DNA of 64,000 bases from Phorcus lineatus (GCA_921293015.1 OV121094.1:33788054-33852053); one strand, 5' to 3'; counted from the first letter of the stretch, positions 35,786 to 47,860 are shown. Numbers and translations: made by a program. Notes: generated by a model from the letters alone, not told the origin.

Positions 35786-37755
35786 ACCTTCGTCTTCCAG
35801 AACTAGTAACAGGGTTAGGCAGATTGAAAAAGCACTGATTGCTCAAAAGAATATGAAACCCTTAGAAAGCTTATAGACTGCCAGACTGAATAACAATGAG
35901 AGGGGTGAACAAGACAATGAAACTGGCTTATAATTGAACACATGTATCTGAGGAAGTGAAAGTTTGAATGGAAGTCTACAAGGATCAACAAATGTACACC
36001 AGGAAATGTAATTGATAAAAATCTCAAGATCCATGTACTAGGAATGGATGAATCTTTTCAGAATTTATTTGATCTTCTTCAGAAGGAATGTAGAAAACAG
36101 TATTGAAGATGTACTGACGTCTGTTAAGTAAGTAGCTTTTCACAAGGATCAGTCAAAGCAAAGAAATGGCAGACAAAACATTCACTTGGCGATGAAACAT
36201 TTGTATGCTTTGAATTTCAGAATGAAAAGAAAACAATTGGAAGATTTCTAGACCTTATTGAATACACTTTGAGCTCAGGGGGTTAAGTCATATGACCAGT
36301 TTCAAAGAAAGTATTGGTGGACAGATTCCATTTAGTTATGGATAGATGGTTTCAGTCGATTTAAGGTCAGGACAGTTACATCCAGGAGAGAGTATCAACA
36401 AGATTAGCTAGACATGTTAAAAAATTGGAATATTTCATATTTGTTTTATTTTCAGGAGAAAGATCTGTATTTTGACTGATAATGTGAGATTTTGTGAAAA
36501 CTTCGACTCCATGGCAGTAGAAAATAATGACAACCATGATTTGGAGACAAAACTTTCTTAGTTTACTGAATTGAAGTCTAACAAAGTAAAGCTGCATGTT
36601 CTATCAAGATCTTAAGGAAGATTTAAAGGAAATGATTTGTTAGAGAAGTCCTTTCAAAAGAGCAGAAACATAATAATTATGGTCAGTTATATTTTAAAGT
36701 AATGTCAAGAGTGATCATTTTGAAAGTATTTTTTCGATATTTGAAGTTTAAGTGTTGAGAAAAGACGTTTCTACATATGCTTGTGAATGAACTTTGATAA
36801 GTGATATAGTGAAATAGGAAGGAGATAGAACAAAACAAAATTTATAATTAGAGAATGTTTCAAAACATGATTTATTCACCAAGAGCTAGAATGTTTTTTG
36901 GTAAGGGTGAAAAATAATCAGATGTAAGCAGCTTTTGTATGGTAATAATGCATTTTTAATTATTTTTTTTCATGACCAGTGTATTTTTTTAAGTTAAGGT
37001 GAATGACATGTATTTGCAAGATATTTAAAAAGACTATTTTCTTTTTCATTGCAATTTACTTTTGATGTAGCAAAAGTTTACTATCTTGTTTCAAATATAA
37101 ATGTGAGCCAATATTTAGAGTGCTATTGTTTTTATTTAAGAAAGGTTTTTCAATCCAAATATAAGAAGCGAGTATGTAGGTTGAGTAAAGTCATCTCAAT
37201 ATTAAGAAGATATAGTGTTTGATGTTTAGAAGCGATAATTGTTTCTGATGCACATTCTTAAACCAGCCAATGCATTTTGTTGTCAAGGTGTTATGTTATG
37301 TAATTTTGAATTATTGAATTAACCGAAGACTATGTGAGTATTCAATAAGTTTACATTGTCAAGGCTATTTCAGTTGAATTCAGATATTGATTATAATCAA
37401 TGTTATGTAAGAAGGAATTTAATTGGCAAAGCTAATTATTTTAAATAATTGAATTTGGGAATGAAAGTATGCTTCAGATGAGTGTCTTTGTAAGAAGACT
37501 TAGAATTATCATTACTGTGTAAATGCTTGTATTTGAGATGAAATGTCAAAATGGTTTTCTGTAATGTTTGAAATGTACGGTAAATGCTGGTGTATGTTAT
37601 TGTCAGATAGTGAACGTGTCATGTTGAACTTGTGTACAGTAAACTGAGTACAGTAAATGTTTGTCAAAGATACTTTGAGATGTTGAATAATTAATGTGAA
37701 TCGAATGTACAAATGAAGTGTAAAGAACGGAATAAAACAAGATTCAATATTTTCA
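35786..37755 (+). other. AHCTF1: Probable ELYS 3' UTR
   Basis: There is no further exon after the TAA at 35783. The next good polyadenylation signal on the plus strand is AATAAA at 37731-37736. A 3' UTR of about 1.95 kb is therefore the simplest reading, and the sequence between is A-rich with no reading frame of interest. The end point is inferred, because an upstream weak signal could be used instead. Confidence 0.6.
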
Positions 37756-40595
37756 AATCAGAGTATCTGGTTAAAATGTTTATTGATTATCAAACTTTCT
37801 CAACATTTTTTATATTGAGCAGTCCTGGCTTTGATGAAATTATATTGGGTTAGACCTGTAAACCTAAAATCATGTCACTCCCAACTGTCCCTTAGTGACC
37901 AGAGGATTCTTTCATATTGGGAAAAATTGTGTTACAGCAAATGAAAGACCAATTCATATACTTGTTGAATGTGATGAATAAAATCGGGATAATCTGCTGA
38001 GGGAATCAAGATGGTCAATCGGTTTGAAAATATAACTATTCAAATTTGACAAAAATAATTTTATTCTGTCATGTAGAAAGGAAGCACAAGTCATTATTGC
38101 ATGTAAAATACACTGTAAAACATCTTTCATATATACATAGAAACTGTAATAAAGAAACACTGAACTTGCTCAATTTAGAATATGATGTCTCGGACGGATA
38201 TAACCAATCACAATAATAGACGTTGCATCTAAGAATACAAAATAAACATCAGTCAGATAACTCTTGAGAATACTTTTTTCCTCAATTATTTTTTTCATCC
38301 CAATTTTTTGTTTACAAAACAAAGAATGATTGACTTCTCGATGCACTGTCTTTAACTCATTTCAACAATATTTTATTAACAAAATATCTGACCAACATCC
38401 ATAAACTAAAACTCAATGTCATAGACTATTAATACCTGCTTGTTAAAAAAAATTATAAAAACACACACAACAAAATATCGAGATTAACATCGTATTGCAC
38501 TTAATGCCCACCTTATATAGTTTGTAAAAGACAACATTGAAAGAACTAGAGAACTTATATACAAAGTATCACAATCACTGATGATGCCCTATAGTTCGGG
38601 AAGCAATTAGCCCGAAAACCGAAGAAAGACTTCCGGGTATGAAGCAAACTACTTATACCCAACTGAACTGGACTAATAGACTAAACTTTAGCTATGAAAT
38701 ATTTTAATAGTTTACTGCTACTTCATCCATTGTGTCCTTTTTTCAGGCTCTTCATTTTATATACGTATGCAGTCAAATCTAGACTTGTTGAATGAGGACC
38801 TAGACTGTATTAAGACTCTTATTATAATACACAGTCATGGAGCTGGCCATAAGACTTATATATATGGCACATTGAAAAATGTATTAATCATATTGAATCC
38901 GGATGTCAATTTTAAAAAATTTCTCAGTATTTCAAAACATTACAAACAGCCCTTCTTATTTTTGTCTATTACTTAAATGTTGCCAATGTATGAACAAAAT
39001 TTCAAAAGATTTTCATTAACAGGAAAGATTAAAAAAATGTGAGAATGGATAAAAAAACATGTCACAAAACAGCCCTGTCAAACAGCACAAGGGTTGGACG
39101 GTTAGAAAAAACATGAAAACGAAAAAAAAGACATTCAATAAACATAAGAACCTCGGTTTTTTTAAATTATGTGAAGACACATAGAATCACCACATTACAA
39201 TTTCTTGATCATTTCATTCTTATAGTTATATAAGTAAACAAAAAACGACCTTAAAACAATTTTTTGAACTGGCGCAATGCACTCTTCTTGAAGGCTGATC
39301 GCTGGCGTAACGTAGGGAAATAAAATGTGGCATACGCACTTAAACTATGTAAAGATTTTTAACAAATAAATTGAAATGTAAATTGCACTTAATTTTAAAA
39401 AGTAAATCATTAACACTTTGCAAATGGATAAAATATCGCACTACTGAAAATCGCACATCAACATGAGATCAGCTTGTTTAAAACGTGTCCAAAATCATAC
39501 CGTTGATTGTATAGCAATTGTAACACATTTGACATCAATAGTGAACTTTGAAATAAATTGTGAAGAGATAAGTTAAAGACATGCGTATACATGCATTCTG
39601 TTTGAAAAGAAATCAAATGATTTGGATCATACATTGAGACATTAAAACCTCTTCGTATTTCATTACATTTCTATGTCAGCGTGGATATAAGAGGACATTA
39701 TTCGATTTAGTTTCCCATAAAATAAGGTCATAAAAAACTTAGATCGCCACGATTCCCTTGGTATTCCTGTTCTGACGACCGAAGTAGATAAGGAATAAAT
39801 TAAATATCGGCACAAAGTAAGAATGACTCTCACTTCTTGGGAAAGGTGACCATTGTGAATGGTACAACTGAGACCAACTGAGGATTGTAAAGTAGCCCTG
39901 AAAAACACATGTACAAATAGACTGTCTGAAGATCAATTTTTTAAAAATATATCAACAGGTATTTTTAAAACAAATATCATGTCATACTGTAATAACTGTC
40001 GATCTAAATTTATTGAGGTTGTCTGGAGATGTGACTGAAATAATAATGATTGTTAAGATTTAAAGTGAGTTGCCATTTTTCGGTCACTTGAAGAGAGAAT
40101 TATGTCGACTGTCGGTCCGTCCTTTCGGTGTTTCTATGCAAAATGCTGTACTTTTTTACAATGAAAGCAAGTTATTTTTTATCAAAAAGTTGTAGAAACG
40201 TAAGCAATAAAAAATATCACATTCAGTAAAACGCGTGAAATGAATTTCGTTTCAACAAAGCCTACTCTCTCTTTAAGTAATTAAAACGTTACCAATAAAA
40301 ATGTTCACTCGTCTTAGATGCAATGTTGCATTGATTCATATAAATTTTCAACATGGGCTCTGGAATTGCGTAATATTTGTCGAAACAACTGATGCGAATA
40401 AGCAAACTTTGTGACGGTCTAGGCTATCTATAGCGAAGCGCCACATCGTATGCAATCAAGACATATGCTACCCATTTGACTCTTTCTCCTTCGCTCAAAC
40501 ATTTATAGATAAGAATGAGTCAAACAAAAATTCATGAAGATAAGAAAACCACATAAAACGTTACAAATACTACGAACAAAAACTCGTAGTAGCAC
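37756..40595. other. Convergent intergenic region / zinc-finger gene 3' UTR
   Basis: It separates two convergent genes. TTTATT (AATAAA on the minus strand) occurs at 40009-40014 and 37779-37784, either of which could end the zinc-finger transcript. In the second case the two transcripts would end about 40 bp apart. No exon or RNA gene is seen. Confidence 0.45.
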
Positions 40596-42459
40596 TTAAT
40601 CATCTCCCCCTCCAAGCATTCCAAACTTCCGGTACCGATAGGGGGCTTCCGGGTGTTTGCGCATGTGCCAGTTCATTGCATTTCTTTGTCGACACCTGTA
40701 ATCACAAAAATCACACTTCAAAGGCTTCTCGTCTTTGTGTATCAACAGGTGCACCTTGAGGTGTCTCTCTGCTGCGAACTCTTTATAACATCCGGGCCAC
40801 GAACACCGATATGCCCGGATGTTGAAGTGCTTCACCCTAATATGTTCTTGTAAATGAAATTTCTTCATGAATTTCTTCTTACAGTCATCATAAACACAGG
40901 GATACTCCTTCTTGTTGTGGCATTCCTTGACGTGAGTCTCCAGCTCCGCCTCGTCAGCACTGAGCACAGGACAGTCGTCAAGCACACACCTCAGAGAGTT
41001 CTTGTGCTTCTCCTTATGGCTGAGGTAGGTCTTCTCGGACAGAAACAGTTTGTCACACTCATCACAGGAGAAACTTTTCAACTCAGTCTCTGCCTCTCCA
41101 TGAACCTCACGTCTGTGTTCCCTGAAATCCGAGAAACACTTGAACTCTTCATCACAATCTTCACATCTGTTCTCACTTGATTGGAGGTCTAAAGAAGACT
41201 CCAATGACTCACTTGATTCGTTGAAATTCTCACTGCAGCGTTCGCACTGGAAGCTCTGAGGCGCTTCAGGGTCGTCGCCATCTTTGCCCTGAAGGAAGCT
41301 GTAGTACTCTTGACCACATGTCAGACAGAAGAACTTGACCGGGACGTGTTGTTGTTTGTGAGTCTGTTTGTCCTCAGCTGGTACAATCTCGTTACACACT
41401 TTGCAGTGGTAGAGTTCGTGGAACATGTTCTTAGAGAGAGGCGAGTCGTCCACCGTGGATGTTGGGGAGAGGTTGTTTGTATCTGCTGACGATTCTACTG
41501 GGGCTGCAGATGAGGGAGAGTCAGTATTTCCTGTACTGGGAAGGTTGTTTACATTTGAAACCATCTGTACAGGAGTAGCCTGGACGGGTAGTTGGGTATC
41601 TGCTAATACTGGAGGTTTAGGCTGTGCTTTGTGTCTCGATGCCCTCGGGCGGATCCTGAAGGATGTACATATGAAGTTTTCACCGGATTTAATGATATTA
41701 CTGGACTGGCGTTTCCTAGGTTTGATGTTGATAAGCGACTTGGACGACAGAAGCATCTCCTGAAACATGGAACCATTTGCCTCTTTGGCTGAGCCGTTTG
41801 GTTCTGTTCTTTGGAGTTCAGGAACCGACGCCTGGTAGGATAGTACTTGCTGATCAGAATTATTCAAAAGTTGAAGTTTTTTTAATTTCTCATCATCCGG
41901 CAAAGCATCAGCACCAATACTGTGGGTACTGAGGATGGACAACATAGATCCATCTGCCGATATTGAAGCAGACTGACTCGACAAAGACGTTGCCACTGTG
42001 GTTTGCGCATTGTCTCTTTTCGGCTTCTTCTCAGCCAGAAGATGGGAGAGAACTGGAAGCTTGGGTGGCCTTCCTCTTTTCCTCACTGGTTTTCCCAGAG
42101 CAGAGATTGTTGCATTAGGGTAGACCATCATCACAGACTGTGTGGTTGCAGGTTGAGAGGTCGCTGCGGTCGTCGCTGCTGAAGCCTCAGGTATCTCTTG
42201 AGACGTGACAGGGAGGATCGTCATGGAAGGTTGTGGAGGAGTTGGTGGAGGCGGAGGCTGTGGCTGAGCCTTAGTTCGGGATCGTCTGCTCCAGGGTAGC
42301 TTCAAGATGCTGGTGTAAACTCCTGGGAACATGGTGTTCTCCGCCACTATCTTCATCTCTGTTGATTTCGCTGGCTTTGGAACTTTGTTGCCTTTGTTTA
42401 GACTCCCTGGCTTTCTTCCCCTTCTCGCTGGTACGTGCGGTTGGACAGGAGCTGGTTGT

Positions 42460-42491
<32 letters not shown>

Positions 42492-43496
42492 AAGTTGTGG
42501 CTGACTCAGTGCGGGAGAAGAAGTCTGGGGTTGAGCTGAAACTGAAGTAACCTGCATCGGTACTGAAGTCATTGGACCTGCGACAGCTTGTAAGATTGGG
42601 ATTGCAACAATGTTTCCTTGCTGATTTCCATTGGCATCCACACTGAAGTTACCAGTCAGGAACTTTTGTCCGCCTTCAACAGCGGTAACAGTTGGCAACT
42701 GCATAGACATTTGCATCGGCATCATGATACATTCGTTCTTGTTCCCACTCACAGTGAAAGATCCGGAGGAAGGAACAGCAGACGACATGACGACTTTACA
42801 CTGATTTGGCATTGTTGAGGCCATAACGAGGCCCCCTTGACTCAAATGTGACCCAGCTGCGTCTGTTGTCATCATGGCAGACGATAACATCGCAGACGGC
42901 ACGAGGACTCCAGGTGAAGCCCGTGGACTATCAGCACAAGCAAGGGACCTCTGTAGAAGAGTTTTCTGGTGATACGTTGCCTCTGTCCTCTCACTCTGCA
43001 AGCATTGAGAATCGGTCCCACGCTCTTCTGATTTGACTACCAGAGATAGATCCAAAGGCTGATCTCCAGATTCCACTTCCGGTGCCACTGGGCTGTCACG
43101 TGACACGTATCCAGTGTCAATAGCTGGAGATCGTCTGACAATACCAACATCAAATAGTCTCGTCCCAAAAGTCTCACTCATGACCTGTTTGTCATCGACC
43201 AATGGCGGTGTTGAGGAATTTATCTCGGACTCCTCGCTGACTGGGCGATGCCAGGTCGTATGGGGTGATACCCTGGAAGTAATGAAGAAAGAAATTTTAG
43301 AAAAGTCTGAAATGACGGATAATGTATTGCTTTGTTTATTATTTGATAACAAGAAATGCATTTCTTTTATGTTACCTAAATTTAGCATAATAAAATCATA
43401 ACTTTCATACTATACATGTATAGACAACGTCAGTCCACCCTTTTGCGAATTAGTTTGATTTTTGTTTAACCAGATGACGTGTTGTTCGGCGTCCAT
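40596..43496 (-). CDS. AT-hook and C2H2 zinc-finger protein, probable transcription regulator
   Basis: The main exon runs from 43272 down to the stop at 40596. A short upstream exon at 43496-43471 (M-D-A-E-Q-H-V-I, donor TG|GTTAAA) joins it in phase to give about 900 residues. An alternative 5' exon is described at 47564. Seen in order: a Ser/Thr-rich N-terminal half, a Q run (~268-280), AT-hook-like RRGRKPGS (~290) and RKRGRPPKLP (~405), then about seven clear C2H2 fingers plus CxxC half-fingers at ~630-885. The last finger, CDFCDYRCRQRNAMNWHMRKH, resembles the terminal finger of the ZNF653/ZNF692/ZNF276 group, so that relationship is likely but not certain. Sequence-specific DNA binding in the nucleus is inferred. 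The exon acceptor is ACTTCCAG at 43273-43280. Convergent with ELYS. Confidence 0.85.
42457..42492 (-). repeat. CAA/CAG repeat encoding a polyglutamine run
   Basis: On the plus strand six GTT and four GCT/GCA-like triplets in a row read as about ten consecutive Q on the minus strand, within the zinc-finger protein. Such runs are common in transcription regulators and variable in length. Confidence 0.9.
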
Positions 43497-43640
43497 AGTT
43501 CAATTTACTGCTTCGGTGAAGTTCAGCAAGAATTACAGTTTACGATTGGATAGGTACCTCGCTTACTCGGTGGAAATAATCTGCGAGAATTTAATTGTGA
43601 CTTTCTGCCCAGTCACTGTGTGTGAATCGACTTGAACATT

Positions 43641-43668
43641 TTTTATTTTATTTATTTATTTATTTATT
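43641..43668. repeat. (TTTA)n microsatellite
   Basis: About six TTTA units upstream of the zinc-finger candidate first exon. Confidence 0.9.
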
Positions 43669-43861
43669 TTGTTTTACGTCTATGTATATACTGTAACATC
43701 ATTGCATTAAGAAGATTATTGTTTTCCCCTTCATTCCGAAAATAATCATTTTGTTTGAAAATTCAAATTTATATTGGACTGAATTCAAGGACTTGATACT
43801 TGTGTTGACATCGTGGATACTTTAATAATTTGTTCCTCTGACCACCTCGCGGTATGTAATG

Positions 43862-43982
43862 GTTATATGACGAGTATTGTTGGTGTAATCCACGAAATGG
43901 TTGGTTATACGACGAGCCGCGTAGCGGCGAGTCGTATAACCAACCATTTCGTGGATTACACCAACAATACGAGTCGTATAAC
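43862..43982. repeat. 121-bp near-perfect palindrome between two gene starts
   Basis: Positions 43862-43920 pair with 43924-43982 around a three-base centre (gta). The core arms 43874-43913 and 43931-43970 are perfect over 40 bp. Only three or four pairs mismatch overall. GTTATACGAC-type words recur in both arms. Both strands are short open frames, which is simply the consequence of the palindrome. It lies between the zinc-finger candidate start (minus, 43496) and the recombinase-derived gene start (plus, 44332). It is either a foldback element or a regulatory or instability-prone cruciform. Confidence 0.95.
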
Positions 43983-44234
43983 TTACTTAAACCATGACTA
44001 CGATAAAATGTCACCTTTTCAGTTCCAAAGCATGTAGAATTTGTTAAACAATTTAGTTAGTGTTCAGCACTATTTTGATATGATGCATCACAAACTAGTG
44101 AAGCGGCTTTAAAAATACCGTATTTCCTATATTTGTTGTAATACAATATCTATTGTCTATCCGAAACTAAAACACGACTTTATAATAGAGGGTTTACGGT
44201 ATCATGTTTACGTCTGCGATCGAGTCCTGCTTTT

Positions 44235-44258
44235 CACGTGCAGAGCGGAAACCACGTG
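44235..44258 (+). promoter_or_regulatory. Paired CACGTG E-boxes upstream of the recombinase-derived gene
   Basis: CACGTG occurs at 44235-44240 and 44253-44258, 18 bp apart, about 80-97 bases before the ATG at 44332, in a locally CpG-richer stretch. CACGTG is the site for bHLH-zip factors such as USF and MYC/MAX. Promoter function is inferred from position. Confidence 0.4.
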
Positions 44259-44331
44259 TGTTAAAGAGCTCGGTAGGACTCAGTCATTTGCGACGCGGCG
44301 TTGTGTTGACAGCTTGTGCTCTACAGACAGA

Positions 44332-46852
44332 ATGGAGGGGAATTTCAGCGATGATGATTTAATACCGTCTAGTCAATCACAAACACAAGAAAACGACAAC
44401 ATTTCTTCAGAAGATGAAGACCTTCTTGTCGCGTCTTGCCAACAGGCCGAGGAAAGTGTTGAAGGGATGAGGCCATTGAGGGTTGAAAGGGAGTCCTTTG
44501 GTATGTAACTGTCTTTCATTTTGATTTAGTGTACTTTGAGGACGAGTGTTTATCGGTAGAGTCAGTGAGTTGTTGTACAAATATATTTTGCTAATTTGAG
44601 AATTGTAGGCTATCGATGTGCAATGACTGTTCATGAACAGTATTGTGTTACAATTACCAATTTGTTCTGTATAGTGTATCTACTCCGCGATTGTGATCGA
44701 AAACCGGACAATTACGTCATCAATTAGTCGAACGTGTTCTTCAATGTACAAATTGGATTTGTTAGTACCGGTATACTATTTCATAGGTTCACATTAGTCG
44801 TTAGCACCTATAGAGCTCCTGTTATCGCAGCTGCGAACATTTTAAAAGCAATTTCGTTGAAATAATCCAAATACCTTCACTCGTACCTCACTGCGGTTGT
44901 TCATGACGGTGACCTTCATGTGGCCTTAACGGTGGGTGACCTTTCACCTTGCAACACGCTACAATATAAAATCGGCCTGATAGTTTCCCAGTCATGTCGC
45001 TGATTGGGTTGATTGGACGTTCACCTGATATGACCCATATATGACGTGGTACTCAGATAAACAAAGAAAAAGCGAGCAAACCTCACATACCCCCACTGGA
45101 TGTTTGTAAATCATGACCGGTAGCAATGTTGACACAGATTTTGAAAAAAATTAAAACAGATTATCTTGTCACAAATCACACCATGAACCTTTTATGAATA
45201 TATTCCATGAAAATCAAAAGTCTCTAACAAAATTTGGAGATATGCAATGTTGACTTCGTAGGTGGGGGTATAACAAATGCAGCAAGGTACGAGTCAAAAC
45301 GTTTAATTTGATTTGAATGAGATTGCAAAAACTTCTTATAATCTACTTTCATCAATGACAGTTTGGTAGAATAACTTACAGATGATTCTTTTTATTTGCA
45401 GAACGTTTTCCAGAACCGAAAACGGACAAGGAAATCGAGGATCTTTCGAAGAAAACTATGCCGGAGAATACGGAGAAAACAATCAAATGGGCATGTCGTG
45501 TTTTTGAAGACTGGCGTGAAAGTCGCAACTCCAGAATCAGAAATGGTGGTTGTGTTGGCCAGAAATTAAGTATAATTGACATTAAACTCGAAGACCTCCA
45601 CGACGATGAGCTCAGCTTTTGTTTATGTAGGTTCCTTTGCGAGACCAGGAAAAGTGATGGAAGCGAGTACCCCCCTAAAACACTGAGGCAACTGATACTG
45701 TTAATTCAAATGCATTTGAACAATCAAGGGCGGCAAGTTAACTTCTTGTCCGATGTCATCTTTAACGAATTGAGAAATACACTCGACAACATGATGAAAG
45801 CCGGTGCAAGGTCTGGTCATGGTCTGCAGAAACGTCAAGCTGACGTCATCAGCGTTGAAGAGGAAGAGAAGCTGTGGGAACTCGGATTGCTGGGGGACAG
45901 ATCTCCTCAAAGTCTTTTGGACACTATGGTGTTCCTGATGGGGTTGAACTTTGCGTTACGCAGCGGCGAAGAACACAGGAATTTAAGTACTGATCAGCTG
46001 CGTCTTGAGAGGAATGCTTCTGTAGAGTTACTGAGGTACACGGAGAAAACCAGCAAGAATAATCAAGGAGGCCTTAAGACTTTTCGGGTGACACCCAAAA
46101 GTGTCTGTTCCTATGCTGCACCTAGGAAAGAGCGATGCATCGTGTATCTTTACAAGAAATACATGGATCTGCGCCCAAAGGAACCGACGTCGTTCTACCT
46201 CCGCCCACTGACGAAGCCGAGAGCAGACATGTGGTACTCGGTTGCCCCAATTGGTCAAAACACCTTATCGACAACTGTCAGGAGACTCTGTCAGGCTGCT
46301 GGCATGAAAGGTAACTTATTTTGAAACTGGTAAAACTAAATTGTATTGAAAAAAATTAATAAAGTTTCTTTGAGATCAATACCGTATAATGTATATTAAG
46401 TTTCCTACTCTGTGAACCAAAACGGTTATCTTTTGACACTTGTATGTATTTTCAATTCAATATTTTATTAGAAAAATCCCATTGGTAGTATATGAATAAT
46501 ACAAATATTACAACAAAATTAAATAGATTTTAGTGGCCACAAAAGTATACTGTTAATTTTGTTTTATGTGACGTGAACTTTCTTTGCAGGGCATTATACA
46601 AATCACTCCTTGCGGGCAACATGTGCAACTCGACTTTTTCAAAGTGGAGTTGACGAGCAACTGATCTGCAAGACGACGGGCCACCGAAGTAATGCAGTGC
46701 GGGAGTACAAGCGTGTGAATGATGACCAGGAGGAAATGATTAGCAGCATCATCCAACGTGGTGCCAAGCGAGCTGCAACTTCTACCCCAGCAGCAACATC
46801 TACCGGTCCGATAGAATTCACAGTTACCGTTAAGATCCCCAAAAGTTCTTAA
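44332..46852 (+). CDS. Crypton-derived tyrosine recombinase protein (KIAA1958-like)
   Basis: Three exons, 44332-44500, 45402-46310 and 46590-46852, give 446 residues with GT/AG borders and matching phases. An acidic N terminus (residues 1-60) precedes a helical SAM-like/core-binding region (~75-210) and a tyrosine recombinase domain (~215-410). Visible catalytic positions are R243 in LRSGEEH, a Lys-rich hairpin near 270-280, H365-x-x-R368 in HSLRATC, H391 in TGHRS and Y399 in REYKR, so the set looks complete. Crypton transposons encode this enzyme class, and animal genomes contain domesticated copies (KIAA1958, QRICH1, ZMYM families), mostly with lost catalytic residues. Intact splicing, a possible promoter with two E-boxes and a good poly(A) signal favour a host gene, while the retained active site leaves a live or recently live Crypton possible. 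The start is the first ATG. Confidence 0.88.
44681..44735 (+). mobile_element. Small fragment of the TTAA MITE in intron 1
   Basis: TGTGATCGAAAACCGGACA followed by a diverged GTCAAATAGTCGAACG-like segment matches the interior of the MITE family at 8316-8780. The termini are absent. Confidence 0.5.
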
Positions 46853-46891
46853 GTCCTGCACAATCGTCCAGACTGTAACAATTATTACGTG

Positions 46892-46897
46892 AATAAA
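46892..46897 (+). terminator. Polyadenylation signal of the recombinase-derived gene
   Basis: AATAAA lies 40 bases after the TAA at 46850-46852, with a T-rich stretch (cttgttttctttg) downstream, as expected of a functional poly(A) site. Confidence 0.65.
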
Positions 46898-47563
46898 TGT
46901 CTTATACCAAAACTTGTTTTCTTTGAAAGTAGTTCCGGATACCCAAGACCATCGAATAACTAACAATTTGGTTGGTTATACCATGGGCGCCAACAAGGGA
47001 GTCATGGTTTAAAGTTGGGTTATAGGGATGAATCATTGTTTTTACGTATCCAGCTTAGTCACCTTGAGTTAATATTAATCTTAAATGTAATGTTTAACTT
47101 GTTCCTTAAATCAAATATCACATTTACAAAACGCACTCTTTCGATTACTATACAGATATTCACAATAGTCTCGACTAAGTTATATGCTGGAATAACCACT
47201 CTCATTGAAATAAGTTCTAAAATTCGCTCGTTTTCTTAATAATTAATATAACAAGCTAGATCGCTCTCTCAGGCACTCAGCTTAAAGCAGATGTCCCGCT
47301 AACATATTGCCCGGAAATGACTCTAAATTACACCACACAGCGTTAAATCATCCGACACAGTGCGTTCGCGATGTTGAGAGTTTCAAAGTGGACCCGATCG
47401 GAGTCACGTGACGAGCTACGTCAGAGGTCTCTTTAACCAAGAAAAAATACTTTGTTCGGCTTTGTAAGATTTACTTTTGGCTATCAAAAATTGATCTAAA
47501 ATATCACCTCTAAATTGCTATTACGGTATAATAACGGTCTGTATAATCGATAGCCCCGCCCAC
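46898..47563. other. Intergenic/intronic stretch
   Basis: No exon is seen. AGTCATGGTTTAA at 47000-47012 is the exact reverse complement of 13 bases at about 43983-43998 beside the palindrome. The motif GTCACGTGAC is at about 47403. Otherwise nothing is recognised. Confidence 0.45.
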
Positions 47564-47742
47564 CTGTGGTAGTCATTGAGCAGATTCCTCATTAGGGTGG
47601 ATGTGTCCAGGTTTGTAGCGTGCTTCAGCTGCTCGAAGTCCTGGAAGATGTCAGGGGGGATCTCTATAGCCTGGTCTCCCCCGGCGTCTCCAGACTCCCC
47701 CTCCCGTCCTCCCTCCTCTTCCTCCTCAACATCATCCACGTC
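47564..47742 (-). CDS. Acidic exon of a minus-strand gene, possible 5' exon of the zinc-finger gene
   Basis: Minus strand: acceptor GTATTTCAG, exon 47742-47564, donor CAG|GTGGGC. It encodes D-V-D-D followed by five E and a Gly/Glu stretch, then IPPDIFQDFEQLKHATNLD and TSTLMRNLLNDYHR, a pattern that could form a small helical or ribbon-helix-helix-like unit. It ends in phase 2 (AG|), which is what the zinc-finger exon at 43272 needs (xx|G, giving R). Joining them would make this the N terminus of the zinc-finger protein, with the recombinase-derived gene nested in the intron on the other strand. It could also be an initial exon, because an in-frame ATG sits at 47760 (M-I-T-V-F-Q). The parent gene is otherwise unidentified. 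Confidence 0.5.
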
Positions 47743-47860
47743 CTGAAATACAGTTATCATTGTAGGGGGTTTCTCATGAATTTGCATACATCCATAAATG
47801 TTATATAACACGATCCTTTTTTACTTATTACATTCAATATTGAAGATGTTCCGTAGAATA

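Noticed and set aside
43769-44037. Overlapping frames on both strands at the palindrome
   Set aside because: A palindrome gives mirror frames by construction. There are no splice signals or known motifs.
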